From Acidobacteriaceae bacterium (GTDB lineage: Bacteria; Acidobacteriota; Terriglobia; Bryobacterales; Bryobacteraceae): a stretch of DNA of 37,120 bases. Shown piece after piece: positions 25,793 to 33,005 of this stretch. The notes under the pieces were generated by a model. That model was not told the origin of the DNA, made no database searches, and saw only the letters and a program-made list of their open reading frames with translations. The DNA is taken from the NCBI GenBank assembly GCA_019233375.1, contig JAFAMM010000178.1, positions 1 to 37,120 of the forward strand. The letters run 5' to 3'. The stretch's first letter is position 1. Each line of letters begins with the position of its first letter. The position numbers and the translations under genes are program-made.

Positions 25793-25883
25793 TGGCTTAA
25801 CTCCTCAACACAAGGGGACGGACCAGATCCGCCCCCATTTTCGATGTGCTTCCAGTTTACGGGACTGATGCCACTCGCGGGTG

Positions 25884-26651
25884 CTACTGTCCTGCGGAGA
25901 AGTGCGCACGCCGGTTCCGGGCGTAGCACTCTTCGGTAGCATCGGTGCACAGCGGCCGCTCTTTGCCGTAACTGATGGTTCTCAGCCTGTCACCAGGAAT
26001 ACCGAGCGCGATGAGAGCATCTTTCGTCGCCGAGGCGCGCCGGTCACCCAAAGCAAGGTTGTACTCGGCCGATCCCCGTTCATCGCAGTGCCCTTCGACA
26101 GTAATGATGAAATTGGGATCCATCGAGAAGATCGTCTTGAGTGCAACCGCATCGGCTTGTAGGACGGGCTGATCCTCCGGACGGATATCACTCTTATCGT
26201 ACTCAAAGTGAATGTCGTGCACCTGCTGAGTCAGGATCTGTTGGGGCGAGGCCGTCTCCTGCTTGGGTGCGGCCGCGGGAGGAGGCGGCGTGCTGACCGT
26301 AATGGTCGCGGTTGCATGTGCGCTTCCACCCCCGCCGCTGGCGGTGAGCGTATAGGTAGTGCTGCTGGTCGGGTAGACCGCGCGACGGCCATCCGGGCTT
26401 ACGGAGCCGATGCCCTGATCAATCTGCACACTGGTCGCATTGCTCACGGACCAACGGAGCGACGATGGCTGTCCGGTGCTGATTGTATCGGGTTCAGCAG
26501 TGAAAAAGTTGATTGCAGGCTGCGGGGCAGGGGGCGGAGGAGCAGGCGCCGGTGGAGGCGGCGGGGGTGTCGTCTTCTTGTGGCAACCGGCGGCCACGGC
26601 TAATAGAAACGCTGAAGTCAACGTCAGCGCTAGCCTGCGTCTTTGCGTCAT
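25884..26651 (-). CDS. pal: Pal, peptidoglycan-associated lipoprotein with extra Ig-like domain
   Basis: This outer-membrane lipoprotein ties the outer membrane to peptidoglycan and to TolB. Starting at ATG 26651 (GAGGG nine bases upstream) the product has 255 residues. A lipoprotein signal ends in LAVAAGC, followed by a poly-proline stretch (TTPPPPPPAPAPPPPAP). An Ig-like beta domain follows (about 47-120, INFFTAEPDTISTGQPSSLRWSVSN...TYTLTASG). The C-terminal OmpA domain carries DIHFEYDKSDIRPEDQPVL, GHCDERGSAEYNLALGDRRA and the NLALGDRRA peptidoglycan-binding segment. The Ig-like insertion makes this Pal longer than the E. coli protein. The track start at 26675 has no ribosome binding site and adds eight residues. 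Confidence 0.93.
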   Translation of the reverse strand: MTQRRRLALTLTSAFLLAVAAGCHKKTTPPPPPPAPAPPPPAPQPAINFFTAEPDTISTGQPSSLRWSVSNATSVQIDQGIGSVSPDGRRAVYPTSSTTYTLTASGGGGSAHATATITVSTPPPPAAAPKQETASPQQILTQQVHDIHFEYDKSDIRPEDQPVLQADAVALKTIFSMDPNFIITVEGHCDERGSAEYNLALGDRRASATKDALIALGIPGDRLRTISYGKERPLCTDATEECYARNRRAHFSAGQ

Positions 26652-26709
26652 CGTGTAAGTCCCTCGCAAATTCATACTTTATTTGTTAGTTGATAGTTAT
26701 TGAATCGAA

Positions 26710-28092
26710 TTACTGCTCGGCGTTCACCCAAACCGGCTTTTCATTGCTGCCCGCGGTGGTAAGAGCGTGCTTGCCCGTGCCGTCCGCGTTCATAACCCAG
26801 ATCTGGGATTCGCGGCTCCGGCGCGAGCCATACACGATGTGCGCGCCATCGGGGGCCCAACTCGGGTTTTCGTTGCGTCCTTCATTCGCGGTAAGCTGAA
26901 CGGTCTGCCGCGAAGCAACGTCCATCACGAAAATATTGTAATTTCCGGGCTCAAATCCTTTAGTCCAAGCGAAGGCGATGTGATCTCCGTCCGGATTCCA
27001 TGCCGGATTGGTGGCTTCGCCCGTTCCTGCGGACAGGCGCTCCTGGTTAGCGCCTTCCATATTCATGTGATAGATCTGTGGCAACCCGGTCCGGCCGGAT
27101 ACGTCGACTAGATCCGCGCCTGTTTTGGGGTTGATCTTAGCTTCCACCTCAATGTACCCGGACGAGGTCAGCCGGTGCAGACTCCCGCCGTCTACGCTCG
27201 ACATATAAAGCTGCGCGGCGCCTCCGGCGAGGGTAGAAGAGAACACAATTCGTTTGGAGTCCGGTGTGAAGGTAACGAAGGCATTCATGGATGCGCGCTG
27301 ATTGTAGAAGGGTAGCTTGCGGGCGGTATCGAGAGAAAACATTTGAATGGCCGGATAACCCGGGGCATAGGTCGTGAACGCGACGATGCGGCCGTCGGGT
27401 GAGGCCGACGGAAAAGTGGAAATCGAGCGGTAGCGGGTGATTTGGCGCTGATCGGTGCCGTCCCAATTCATTACCCAAATTTCCTTGCTGCCGGTACGAT
27501 CCGACACGAACACGATGCGCGTCCCTACCAGACTCTTTCCGCCGAATTGAGACAGGATATCAGCGGCGTAGCGGTGGCCCGCGTCGATCGCGCCCGCCTC
27601 GTCGAGAGAAGCGGTGTAAACCTTGCCGAAGATCTGCGCCTGTTGCAGAGCCGGGATGTTCGGAGCACTGGTATAGAACCACCCGAAGACGACCAGCATG
27701 CCTTTGTTCTCCGCTCCATAGCCGATTCCGAGATAGTTCGCTGAGATCGGGGGCAGACTCCAGTCACTCAGCCGATTCCCTTGGGGGTTCGTTGGACGGG
27801 CTCCCGGCTGCGCAACACCTGCTACTAAATCGCTGGGCTGCTGCGGGAGTTGCAGAGGATAAAGTGTCTTCGGAACGAAGTTGATAAGCGGCGATGCCTG
27901 CAGATCTGCCAGGACAGTAGAGTTGAACGCTGTCATCAGCGGAGAGGCGCCGCCTGCACCCCGGAAATCAGGTACCGCGATCAGCGGCTTGCCGGGATGC
28001 GCCACGATGTTCCCTTGAATCTGAGATTGCTGCCCGGCATTCAGCCAATAAAAGCTACTTAGTAATAGGGCAAGAACACTAATTATTCGCAT
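26710..28092 (-). CDS. tolB: TolB, periplasmic beta-propeller of the Tol-Pal system
   Basis: TolB links Pal and the inner-membrane Tol complex. The 460-residue product has a signal peptide (RIISVLALLLSSFYWLNAGQ) and an N-terminal alpha/beta domain with IAVPDFRG and FNSTVLADLQASPLINFV. The C-terminal six-bladed propeller carries WD40-like signatures (IVFVSDRTGSKEIWVMNWDGTDQRQIT, FPSASPDGRIVAFTTY, NPAWNPDGDHIAFAW, NPSWAPDGAHIVYGSRR). Its ATG shares one base with the tolA stop codon (TGATG), which predicts coupled translation. It is slightly longer than E. coli TolB, owing to an extended N-terminal domain. Confidence 0.95.
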   Translation of the reverse strand: MRIISVLALLLSSFYWLNAGQQSQIQGNIVAHPGKPLIAVPDFRGAGGASPLMTAFNSTVLADLQASPLINFVPKTLYPLQLPQQPSDLVAGVAQPGARPTNPQGNRLSDWSLPPISANYLGIGYGAENKGMLVVFGWFYTSAPNIPALQQAQIFGKVYTASLDEAGAIDAGHRYAADILSQFGGKSLVGTRIVFVSDRTGSKEIWVMNWDGTDQRQITRYRSISTFPSASPDGRIVAFTTYAPGYPAIQMFSLDTARKLPFYNQRASMNAFVTFTPDSKRIVFSSTLAGGAAQLYMSSVDGGSLHRLTSSGYIEVEAKINPKTGADLVDVSGRTGLPQIYHMNMEGANQERLSAGTGEATNPAWNPDGDHIAFAWTKGFEPGNYNIFVMDVASRQTVQLTANEGRNENPSWAPDGAHIVYGSRRSRESQIWVMNADGTGKHALTTAGSNEKPVWVNAEQ

Positions 28093-28865
28093 CAGCGTAA
28101 GTTGAAAGTGAACTGAGCCGAGATATAACTCTCGGACACCTGCGGCGGCAGCGGCGGCAGCGGACTGGAGTCATAAACCGAGCGCAAGGCGGTATTGTCT
28201 ATATTCGGGTTTCCGCTGCTTTCAATAATCTTCGGGTCACGAACGGTACCGTCTCTCATGATGAAGAAACTCACGATCGCGGGCGAGGTCTGGCTGCGCA
28301 TATCGAGACCGCTGGTATGCCAGTTCTGAGCGATTCTCTGCCGCACGAGCTCCGCATACCAACCGAGGCGGCTGCCCAGCGGCGAATTCGGCCCGATTCC
28401 GACCTGGCCTCCCCCGCTCTGCGGTGCGTACATCGGGTTCGATAACGCCTGCCGTGAATGACTGAACACCTGGTTTGGCGGAGGCGGCTGCGTGTACTGC
28501 TGCTGCTTTTGAGGCCGCTCCGCCTGCTTCTTAAGCTTGTCCGGAACTTCGAAGGCGTTCTTTTCGGGGGCTACCTTTTTCTCCACCTCCTGTTTGGCAG
28601 GGGCGCTGGGCACCATCGACTGAGTGTCGTTAGCCACCGGATTGGGCGTCGCTTCGCGCTGCGGGATAGGAACCGTGTGTACCGGCGAAACGGCGTAGGC
28701 GGGCCCTCCGGCCGGATGGATATCCCCGAGCGTGCTCTTCGGACGGTTCATCCAGAACCAGCCAAAGAAAAGCAAAGCGACGACGCCCGCATGAATCAAA
28801 AGTGCTCCCAGGAACGGAGCCGCGAGCGGATCGCGCTGGTCAAGAATGTCAAGCGGCTCAGCCAT
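28092..28865 (-). CDS. tolA: TolA/TonB-type energy transducer of the Tol-Pal system
   Basis: TolA bridges the inner-membrane TolQR motor to Pal/TolB. The 257-residue protein has one membrane helix (PFLGALLIHAGVVALLFFGWFW). A Pro/Lys/Gln-rich periplasmic stretch follows (VEKKVAPEKNAFEVPDKLKKQAERPQKQQQ...). The C-terminal TonB/TolA-like domain (about 160-257) carries YAELVRQRIAQNW and FIMRDGTVRDPKIIESSGNPNIDNTALRSVY. It is much shorter than E. coli TolA, whose long alanine/lysine helix is missing here, and the C-terminal domain looks more like TonB. I choose ATG 28865, four bases after the tolR stop. The track start is a TTG at 28898 inside tolR. Confidence 0.88.
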   Translation of the reverse strand: MAEPLDILDQRDPLAAPFLGALLIHAGVVALLFFGWFWMNRPKSTLGDIHPAGGPAYAVSPVHTVPIPQREATPNPVANDTQSMVPSAPAKQEVEKKVAPEKNAFEVPDKLKKQAERPQKQQQYTQPPPPNQVFSHSRQALSNPMYAPQSGGGQVGIGPNSPLGSRLGWYAELVRQRIAQNWHTSGLDMRSQTSPAIVSFFIMRDGTVRDPKIIESSGNPNIDNTALRSVYDSSPLPPLPPQVSESYISAQFTFNLR

Positions 28866-28869
28866 CACA

Positions 28870-29310
28870 TCAGCGGCGGCGGCGCGTAGCGGAATCAATC
28901 GGCGCTGTGACCATTCTTACCTCAAAATGCGCATCGCCGAGCTCCGCCACCACCTGTGCGATCGGGTCCCACGGGGTTTCTTTATCGGCACGAACATACA
29001 CCGCCGTCGCAGAGCGGAAGCGCTGATGGATGCCCTGCGCGAGTAAGTTGATGTTAATGGGTTTGTCATTCAAATAAGACTCGCCGCTCTTGGTGATGCT
29101 GATGACCGGCAGATCCTGCGCGGTATTCTGCACGCGCTTCACTTTGGGGACCTGAATATCCAGACCGAACTCCATGACGTTCGCCGTGATCATAAAAATG
29201 ATCAAGAGTACCAGCACGACGTCAACCAGCGGAACAACATTGATGTCAGACATGGCATTCGGGCCGCCGAAGCGCCGTCTCGGAGTGCCGTTGCTGAATG
29301 AGAAAGCCAT
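28870..29310 (-). CDS. tolR: TolR/ExbD-family membrane protein
   Basis: This proton-motive-force coupling subunit of the TolQR motor has 146 residues. The basic N-terminus (NGTPRRRFGG) leads to a single membrane helix containing the essential aspartate (INVVPLVDVVLVLLIIFMI). The periplasmic domain follows (VISITKSGESYLNDKPIN..., AVYVRADKETPWDPIAQVVAELGDAHFEVRMVTAP). It lies between tolQ and tolA in the operon. No clear Shine-Dalgarno precedes the ATG, so it may depend on coupling to tolQ, 42 bases upstream. Confidence 0.94.
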   Translation of the reverse strand: MAFSFSNGTPRRRFGGPNAMSDINVVPLVDVVLVLLIIFMITANVMEFGLDIQVPKVKRVQNTAQDLPVISITKSGESYLNDKPININLLAQGIHQRFRSATAVYVRADKETPWDPIAQVVAELGDAHFEVRMVTAPIDSATRRRR

Positions 29311-29352
29311 GTAACTAACTGGTTTTTATTATTAGCGGTTGCTCGATTCCTG

Positions 29353-30030
29353 CTATCCACCGAAATCACGTTCGGCCAGGTTCTGAAATTCGATCGCAAA
29401 ATCTTCCATACGGGTTCCCATCTCTTTTATTCGCGCTCCGTAAACGTTATAGAAGATAGCTGCGGGGATCGCGGCGGCAAGACCGATTGCGGTAGTAATC
29501 AGCGCCTCTGAGATACCAGGTGCAACGGCGCGCAGACTCGCGCTCCCGGCATTGCCGAGACCCTCAAATGCGTCGATGATACCCCAGACTGTGCCGAATA
29601 GTCCAATAAAAGGCGAGACGGTTGCCACGGTAGCAAGCCAGTTCATATGCATCTCGAGCTTTGTGACCTCTTCGCTGATGCCGAGCTGCAGGCTGCGCTC
29701 GATGGCTACTTTGTTCACGAGAGCGCCGCGCTGCTTGATCTGTCGTTCAATCTCGCCGTACCCAAAATCGAACACAGCCACGAGCGGCGCAGAATTGAAC
29801 TGCTCGCTGGCGATGGCCACGGCTTGCAGGCTGTTCGCCTTGCGGAAGGCGCGCAGGAAGTTCCGATTTTCACGGCGTGCGCGGCCAAACACGCTGCCCT
29901 TTGAGAACACGATCGTCCAGGAGAAGAGAGAGAAGAGGATCAGTATGACGATAATCGCGAGGGGAACCGGCCGAAGATTCTGGATGAGGTCCCACAGACC
30001 GATATCCGCGGGAAACAGCACAAAAATCAA
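29353..30030 (-). CDS. tolQ: TolQ/ExbB-family proton channel protein
   Basis: This inner-membrane motor subunit works with TolR. The 225-residue protein has three membrane helices (about 24-44, 130-150 and 172-195). It has the conserved MNWLATVATVSPFIGLFGTVWGIIDAF in helix 2 and ISEALITTAIGLAAAIPAAIFYN in helix 3, a pattern shared by TolQ, ExbB and MotA. Translation starts at TTG 30030 with AAAGGA ten bases upstream; a GTG three codons later is an alternative. It is the first gene of the operon, and a TATAAT box lies about 33 bases before the start. Confidence 0.94.
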   Translation of the reverse strand: MIFVLFPADIGLWDLIQNLRPVPLAIIVILILFSLFSWTIVFSKGSVFGRARRENRNFLRAFRKANSLQAVAIASEQFNSAPLVAVFDFGYGEIERQIKQRGALVNKVAIERSLQLGISEEVTKLEMHMNWLATVATVSPFIGLFGTVWGIIDAFEGLGNAGSASLRAVAPGISEALITTAIGLAAAIPAAIFYNVYGARIKEMGTRMEDFAIEFQNLAERDFGG

Positions 30031-30062
30031 TAGAGAGATGTCCTTTCGTTACCTCGTTACTC

Positions 30063-30068
30063 ATTATA
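30063..30068 (-). promoter_or_regulatory. -10 box (TATAAT) of the tol-pal operon
   Basis: On the minus strand the sequence is exactly TATAAT. A start site about seven bases downstream would give a leader of about 26 bases with AAAGGA, fitting the TTG start of tolQ. The -35 position falls within the neighbouring palindrome and does not match TTGACA. Confidence 0.5.
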
Positions 30069-30073
30069 GGGAG

Positions 30074-30091
30074 ACGGCCTTTGAAGGCCGT
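30074..30091. promoter_or_regulatory. 8+8 bp perfect inverted repeat between tolQ and recN
   Basis: ACGGCCTT-TG-AAGGCCGT is a perfect inverted repeat with a two-base centre. It covers the expected -35 region of the tol promoter, so it could be an operator for an unknown repressor or activator of tol-pal. The recN -10 box lies 34 bases to the right. Confidence 0.45.
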
Positions 30092-30124
30092 GCGAAACGG
30101 ATCGCGTAACAGTAATGAGAACCT

Positions 30125-30130
30125 TATAAT
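30125..30130 (+). promoter_or_regulatory. -10 box (TATAAT) directly before recN
   Basis: A perfect TATAAT ends eight bases before the recN ATG. A transcript started seven bases downstream would begin at or almost at the start codon, so recN may be translated from a leaderless or nearly leaderless message. No Shine-Dalgarno is visible. The -35 region (TCGCGT) is poor. Confidence 0.45.
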
Positions 30131-30138
30131 TCGGTCAC

Positions 30139-31818
30139 ATGCTGCTGGAATTGCTTGTGGAGAATTACGCCGTCGTCGAGCAAGCGCGCATCCGCTTCCA
30201 GGAAGGATTGAACATACTGACGGGTGAAACCGGCAGTGGCAAGTCCATCGTGGTGGATTCCTTGAGCCTGCTGCTGGGTGCTCGCGCCTCGGCTGAAATG
30301 GTTCGTACCGGGGAGGCCCGCGCCCGGGTTTCAGGCATTTTTGCAGTTGCGAGGACTGCCGAGGTTTCAACCTTGCTCGAGGAAGCGGGGATCGATGATC
30401 CTGAAGAGGACCTTATCATCGAGCGCGAGATCTCCGCGAATGGCAAGTCGCGCGCCTTCGTGGCCAATCGTCCGGTGACCACTGCCTTTTTGCGGCAGCT
30501 TGCGCCCGCGCTTGGCGATATCCACGGCCAGAACGAGCAGCAACTGCTCGCAGCGCCGCAACTGCAGCGCGATCTGCTGGATGATTACGCGAACGCGGCC
30601 GGCTTGCGAGCCAGTGTGGCTGCGGCATATGCAGAATGGCGCGATGTGAGCAGAAGACTCGAGGAGCTGGAGATTAACGAGCAGGAGAAGCTGCGATTGC
30701 TCGACCTGTGGAGTTTCCAGCGCAAAGAGATCGAGGCGGTACAGCCGGAGCGTGGCGAAGACGAAGCGCTGGAGGGCGAGCGCAAGATTCTGCAGAACGT
30801 GACGCGCTTGCAAGAGAACGCGAATGCCGCGTTCAGCCTGCTCTATGATTCATCCGAGAGCGCTGCCACGCAAGTCCGGCAAGCCATAAAAAAACTGGAT
30901 GAACTGCTTCGCATCGACGGGACGTTTGAGGAGACCGCGGCAACGCTGCGTCAGGCTGGCGTTCTTATCGACGAGGCAGCATACGCGCTGCGCGATTACC
31001 TGGGTAAGCTGGAAGGCGACCCGGCGCGGCTGGAAGATGTCGAAGCCCGGTTGGAAGCGCTGGACCGCCTGAAGCGTAAGTATGGGCGGACGCTGGAAGA
31101 TGTGATCGCGTTTCGGGAGGATGTGGCGAGGCGCATCGAAGAGGTGGAAAACGCAAGCGAGCATCGCAGCGCGTTGGAGCGGAAGCGGGTAGAAGCCGCG
31201 AATCGTTATGAGAAGCTGGCCAGCGAGCTGAGCCGGAAGAGAAAGGAGGCTGCGGCCACACTGAGCAAGCGCGTCGAGAGTGAGCTGAAAGGGCTTGCCA
31301 TGGCGGGTACGCAGTTTCAGGTTTCAGTGAACGAGAGCGAATGGACAGCGGCGGGGATCGACGAGGTGGTGTTTCTAGTCTCGCCGAATCGCGGCGAGGA
31401 GTTAAAGCCGCTACAGAAGATTGCCTCCGGCGGCGAACTCTCACGTATTGCGCTGGCGCTAAAAACGGCCATCGGCACAACTGTGAGGAACACCGGTATT
31501 CCGACCCTGGTCTTCGATGAAGTGGACGCAGGTGTGGGTGGCGCCGCCGCTGCAGCCGTCGGAAAACGTTTGAAATTGCTCTCGAGGGCCAGCCAGGTTA
31601 TCTGCGTAACCCACCTTGCGCAGATTGCGGGCTTCGCCGATCACCACTACGCCGTTTCAAAGCGTGAGAAAAAAGGACGGATTACGACGCAAATCGAGGA
31701 GCTGGAGCGGGAGCAGCGGGCGCGTGAAATCGGGCGGATGCTTTCCGGCGAACAGATCACTGCCGAGGCTCTGCGCCACGCGGAGCAGTTGATACAGGCT
31801 GGGATGAGTTCTTCGTAG
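30139..31818 (+). CDS. recN: RecN, SMC-like DNA repair ATPase
   Basis: RecN is a cytoplasmic SMC-family ATPase that helps repair double-strand breaks. The 559-residue product starts with LLELLVENYAVVEQARIRFQEGLNILTGETGSGKS (Walker A 29-36). GDIHGQNEQQLL follows, then long charged coiled-coil arms (about 160-400). The C-terminal ABC head has ASGGELSRIALALK (signature) and TLVFDEVDAGVGG (Walker B), then VICVTHLAQIAGFADHHYAV. All motifs match the family and the length is normal. No LexA-type box was recognised upstream, which would be the usual way to induce it. The gene is divergent from tolQ and followed 53 bp later by ackA. Confidence 0.97.
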   Translation: MLLELLVENYAVVEQARIRFQEGLNILTGETGSGKSIVVDSLSLLLGARASAEMVRTGEARARVSGIFAVARTAEVSTLLEEAGIDDPEEDLIIEREISANGKSRAFVANRPVTTAFLRQLAPALGDIHGQNEQQLLAAPQLQRDLLDDYANAAGLRASVAAAYAEWRDVSRRLEELEINEQEKLRLLDLWSFQRKEIEAVQPERGEDEALEGERKILQNVTRLQENANAAFSLLYDSSESAATQVRQAIKKLDELLRIDGTFEETAATLRQAGVLIDEAAYALRDYLGKLEGDPARLEDVEARLEALDRLKRKYGRTLEDVIAFREDVARRIEEVENASEHRSALERKRVEAANRYEKLASELSRKRKEAAATLSKRVESELKGLAMAGTQFQVSVNESEWTAAGIDEVVFLVSPNRGEELKPLQKIASGGELSRIALALKTAIGTTVRNTGIPTLVFDEVDAGVGGAAAAAVGKRLKLLSRASQVICVTHLAQIAGFADHHYAVSKREKKGRITTQIEELEREQRAREIGRMLSGEQITAEALRHAEQLIQAGMSSS

Positions 31819-31871
31819 CTGCTTGCTTTCACGGCATTCACACGGCCACACATGATGCGTCAGGAGAAAGC

Positions 31872-33005
31872 ATGGCTGAAGGCTTAAGCCCGCAAAAAAT
31901 CGCGGCAGAACGCCGCAATGTGCTGGCATTGAACTGCGGATCTTCTTCCCTGAAGTTCGCAGTCTATGCCTGTCACGCGGCAGGCGCGGAGCTTGTCTGC
32001 GATGGCATGGCGGACGAAGTGGGAGGCGACTCGGCACGCTTCTGGTCTCGCGCCGCAGGCGGCGAGAAACGCGAAGAGCCTGGGCCCATTCCTGATCATC
32101 GGGCTGCCTTGCTGCGAACGGCCGAAGCGTTAGAGCGACACGGACTGCCTGAGCCCGATGCCGTGGGACACCGGCTGGTTCATGGAGGTCCGAAATTACG
32201 GGAGCACCGGCGGCTCGACCCTGAGATCTACAAAGAACTGCAAGCCGCAGCGGACTTCGCACCCCTGCATGTGCCGACGGCTCTTTCCGTCATCGATGGA
32301 GTGAGCAAGAAAATGCCCGGGGCACCGCAGGTGGTGTGTCTCGATACCGCCTTCCATCGTCATATTCCGGATGTGGCCATGACCTTTGCCCTGCCGCAGC
32401 ACGTCCGCGACATGGGCGTGGAGCGCTACGGGTTCCACGGAATCTCGCTCGAATCGATCGTGGCGCAACTGGACCCGGTTCCTGAGCGTCTCGTCGTCGC
32501 CCACCTGGGCAACGGTTGCAGTATCACTGCGGTGCGCGGCGGCGTTTCCGTGGACACGTCGATGGGCCTGACGCCCACGGGTGGGATCATGATGGGCACG
32601 CGTTCGGGCGATCTGGACCCGGGCATCATCGTGTTTCTCATGAGGAATGGGTATAGCGACGCCGCGAAACTGGAGCAGATGCTGGATCACGAGTGCGGCC
32701 TGAAGGGAGTGTCCGGCGAGAGCAATGACGTGCGGGACTTGATGCGTCTTGCCGGTCAGGATGGACGCGCCGCGTTGGCCGTCCGGATGTTTTGTTATCA
32801 GTCGCGCAAAACCATTGCAGCCATGGCGGCAGCGCTCGGCGGGATCGATATGTTAGTGTTCACCGGCGGGATCGGCGAACACGTGGACCAGATCCGCGAA
32901 GAGATCTGCGCAGGACTGAGATTTCTGGGCGACTGCCAGATTCGCGTCCTGCCTGCTCGAGAAGACCTGCAGATTGCACTCACTACCGCAAGGCTTACAG
33001 TTTAA
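31872..33005 (+). CDS. ackA: Acetate kinase
   Basis: This enzyme interconverts acetate + ATP and acetyl phosphate + ADP. The 377-residue product shows VLALNCGSSSLKFAVY (the phosphate loop), AVGHRLVHGG, VVCLDTAFHRHIPDVA, YGFHGISLE (the signature-2 region), VAHLGNGCSITAVRGGVSVDTSMGLTPTGGIMMGTRSGDLDPGI and VFTGGIGEHVDQIRE. It is slightly shorter than the usual 395-400 residues and has a non-conserved N-terminal tail of about 15 residues (MAEGLSPQKIAAERR). GGAG lies six bases before the ATG. No phosphotransacetylase or phosphoketolase gene is in the window, so its metabolic partner must be elsewhere. It converges with murJ with an 11-bp overlap. Confidence 0.97.
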   Translation: MAEGLSPQKIAAERRNVLALNCGSSSLKFAVYACHAAGAELVCDGMADEVGGDSARFWSRAAGGEKREEPGPIPDHRAALLRTAEALERHGLPEPDAVGHRLVHGGPKLREHRRLDPEIYKELQAAADFAPLHVPTALSVIDGVSKKMPGAPQVVCLDTAFHRHIPDVAMTFALPQHVRDMGVERYGFHGISLESIVAQLDPVPERLVVAHLGNGCSITAVRGGVSVDTSMGLTPTGGIMMGTRSGDLDPGIIVFLMRNGYSDAAKLEQMLDHECGLKGVSGESNDVRDLMRLAGQDGRAALAVRMFCYQSRKTIAAMAAALGGIDMLVFTGGIGEHVDQIREEICAGLRFLGDCQIRVLPAREDLQIALTTARLTV

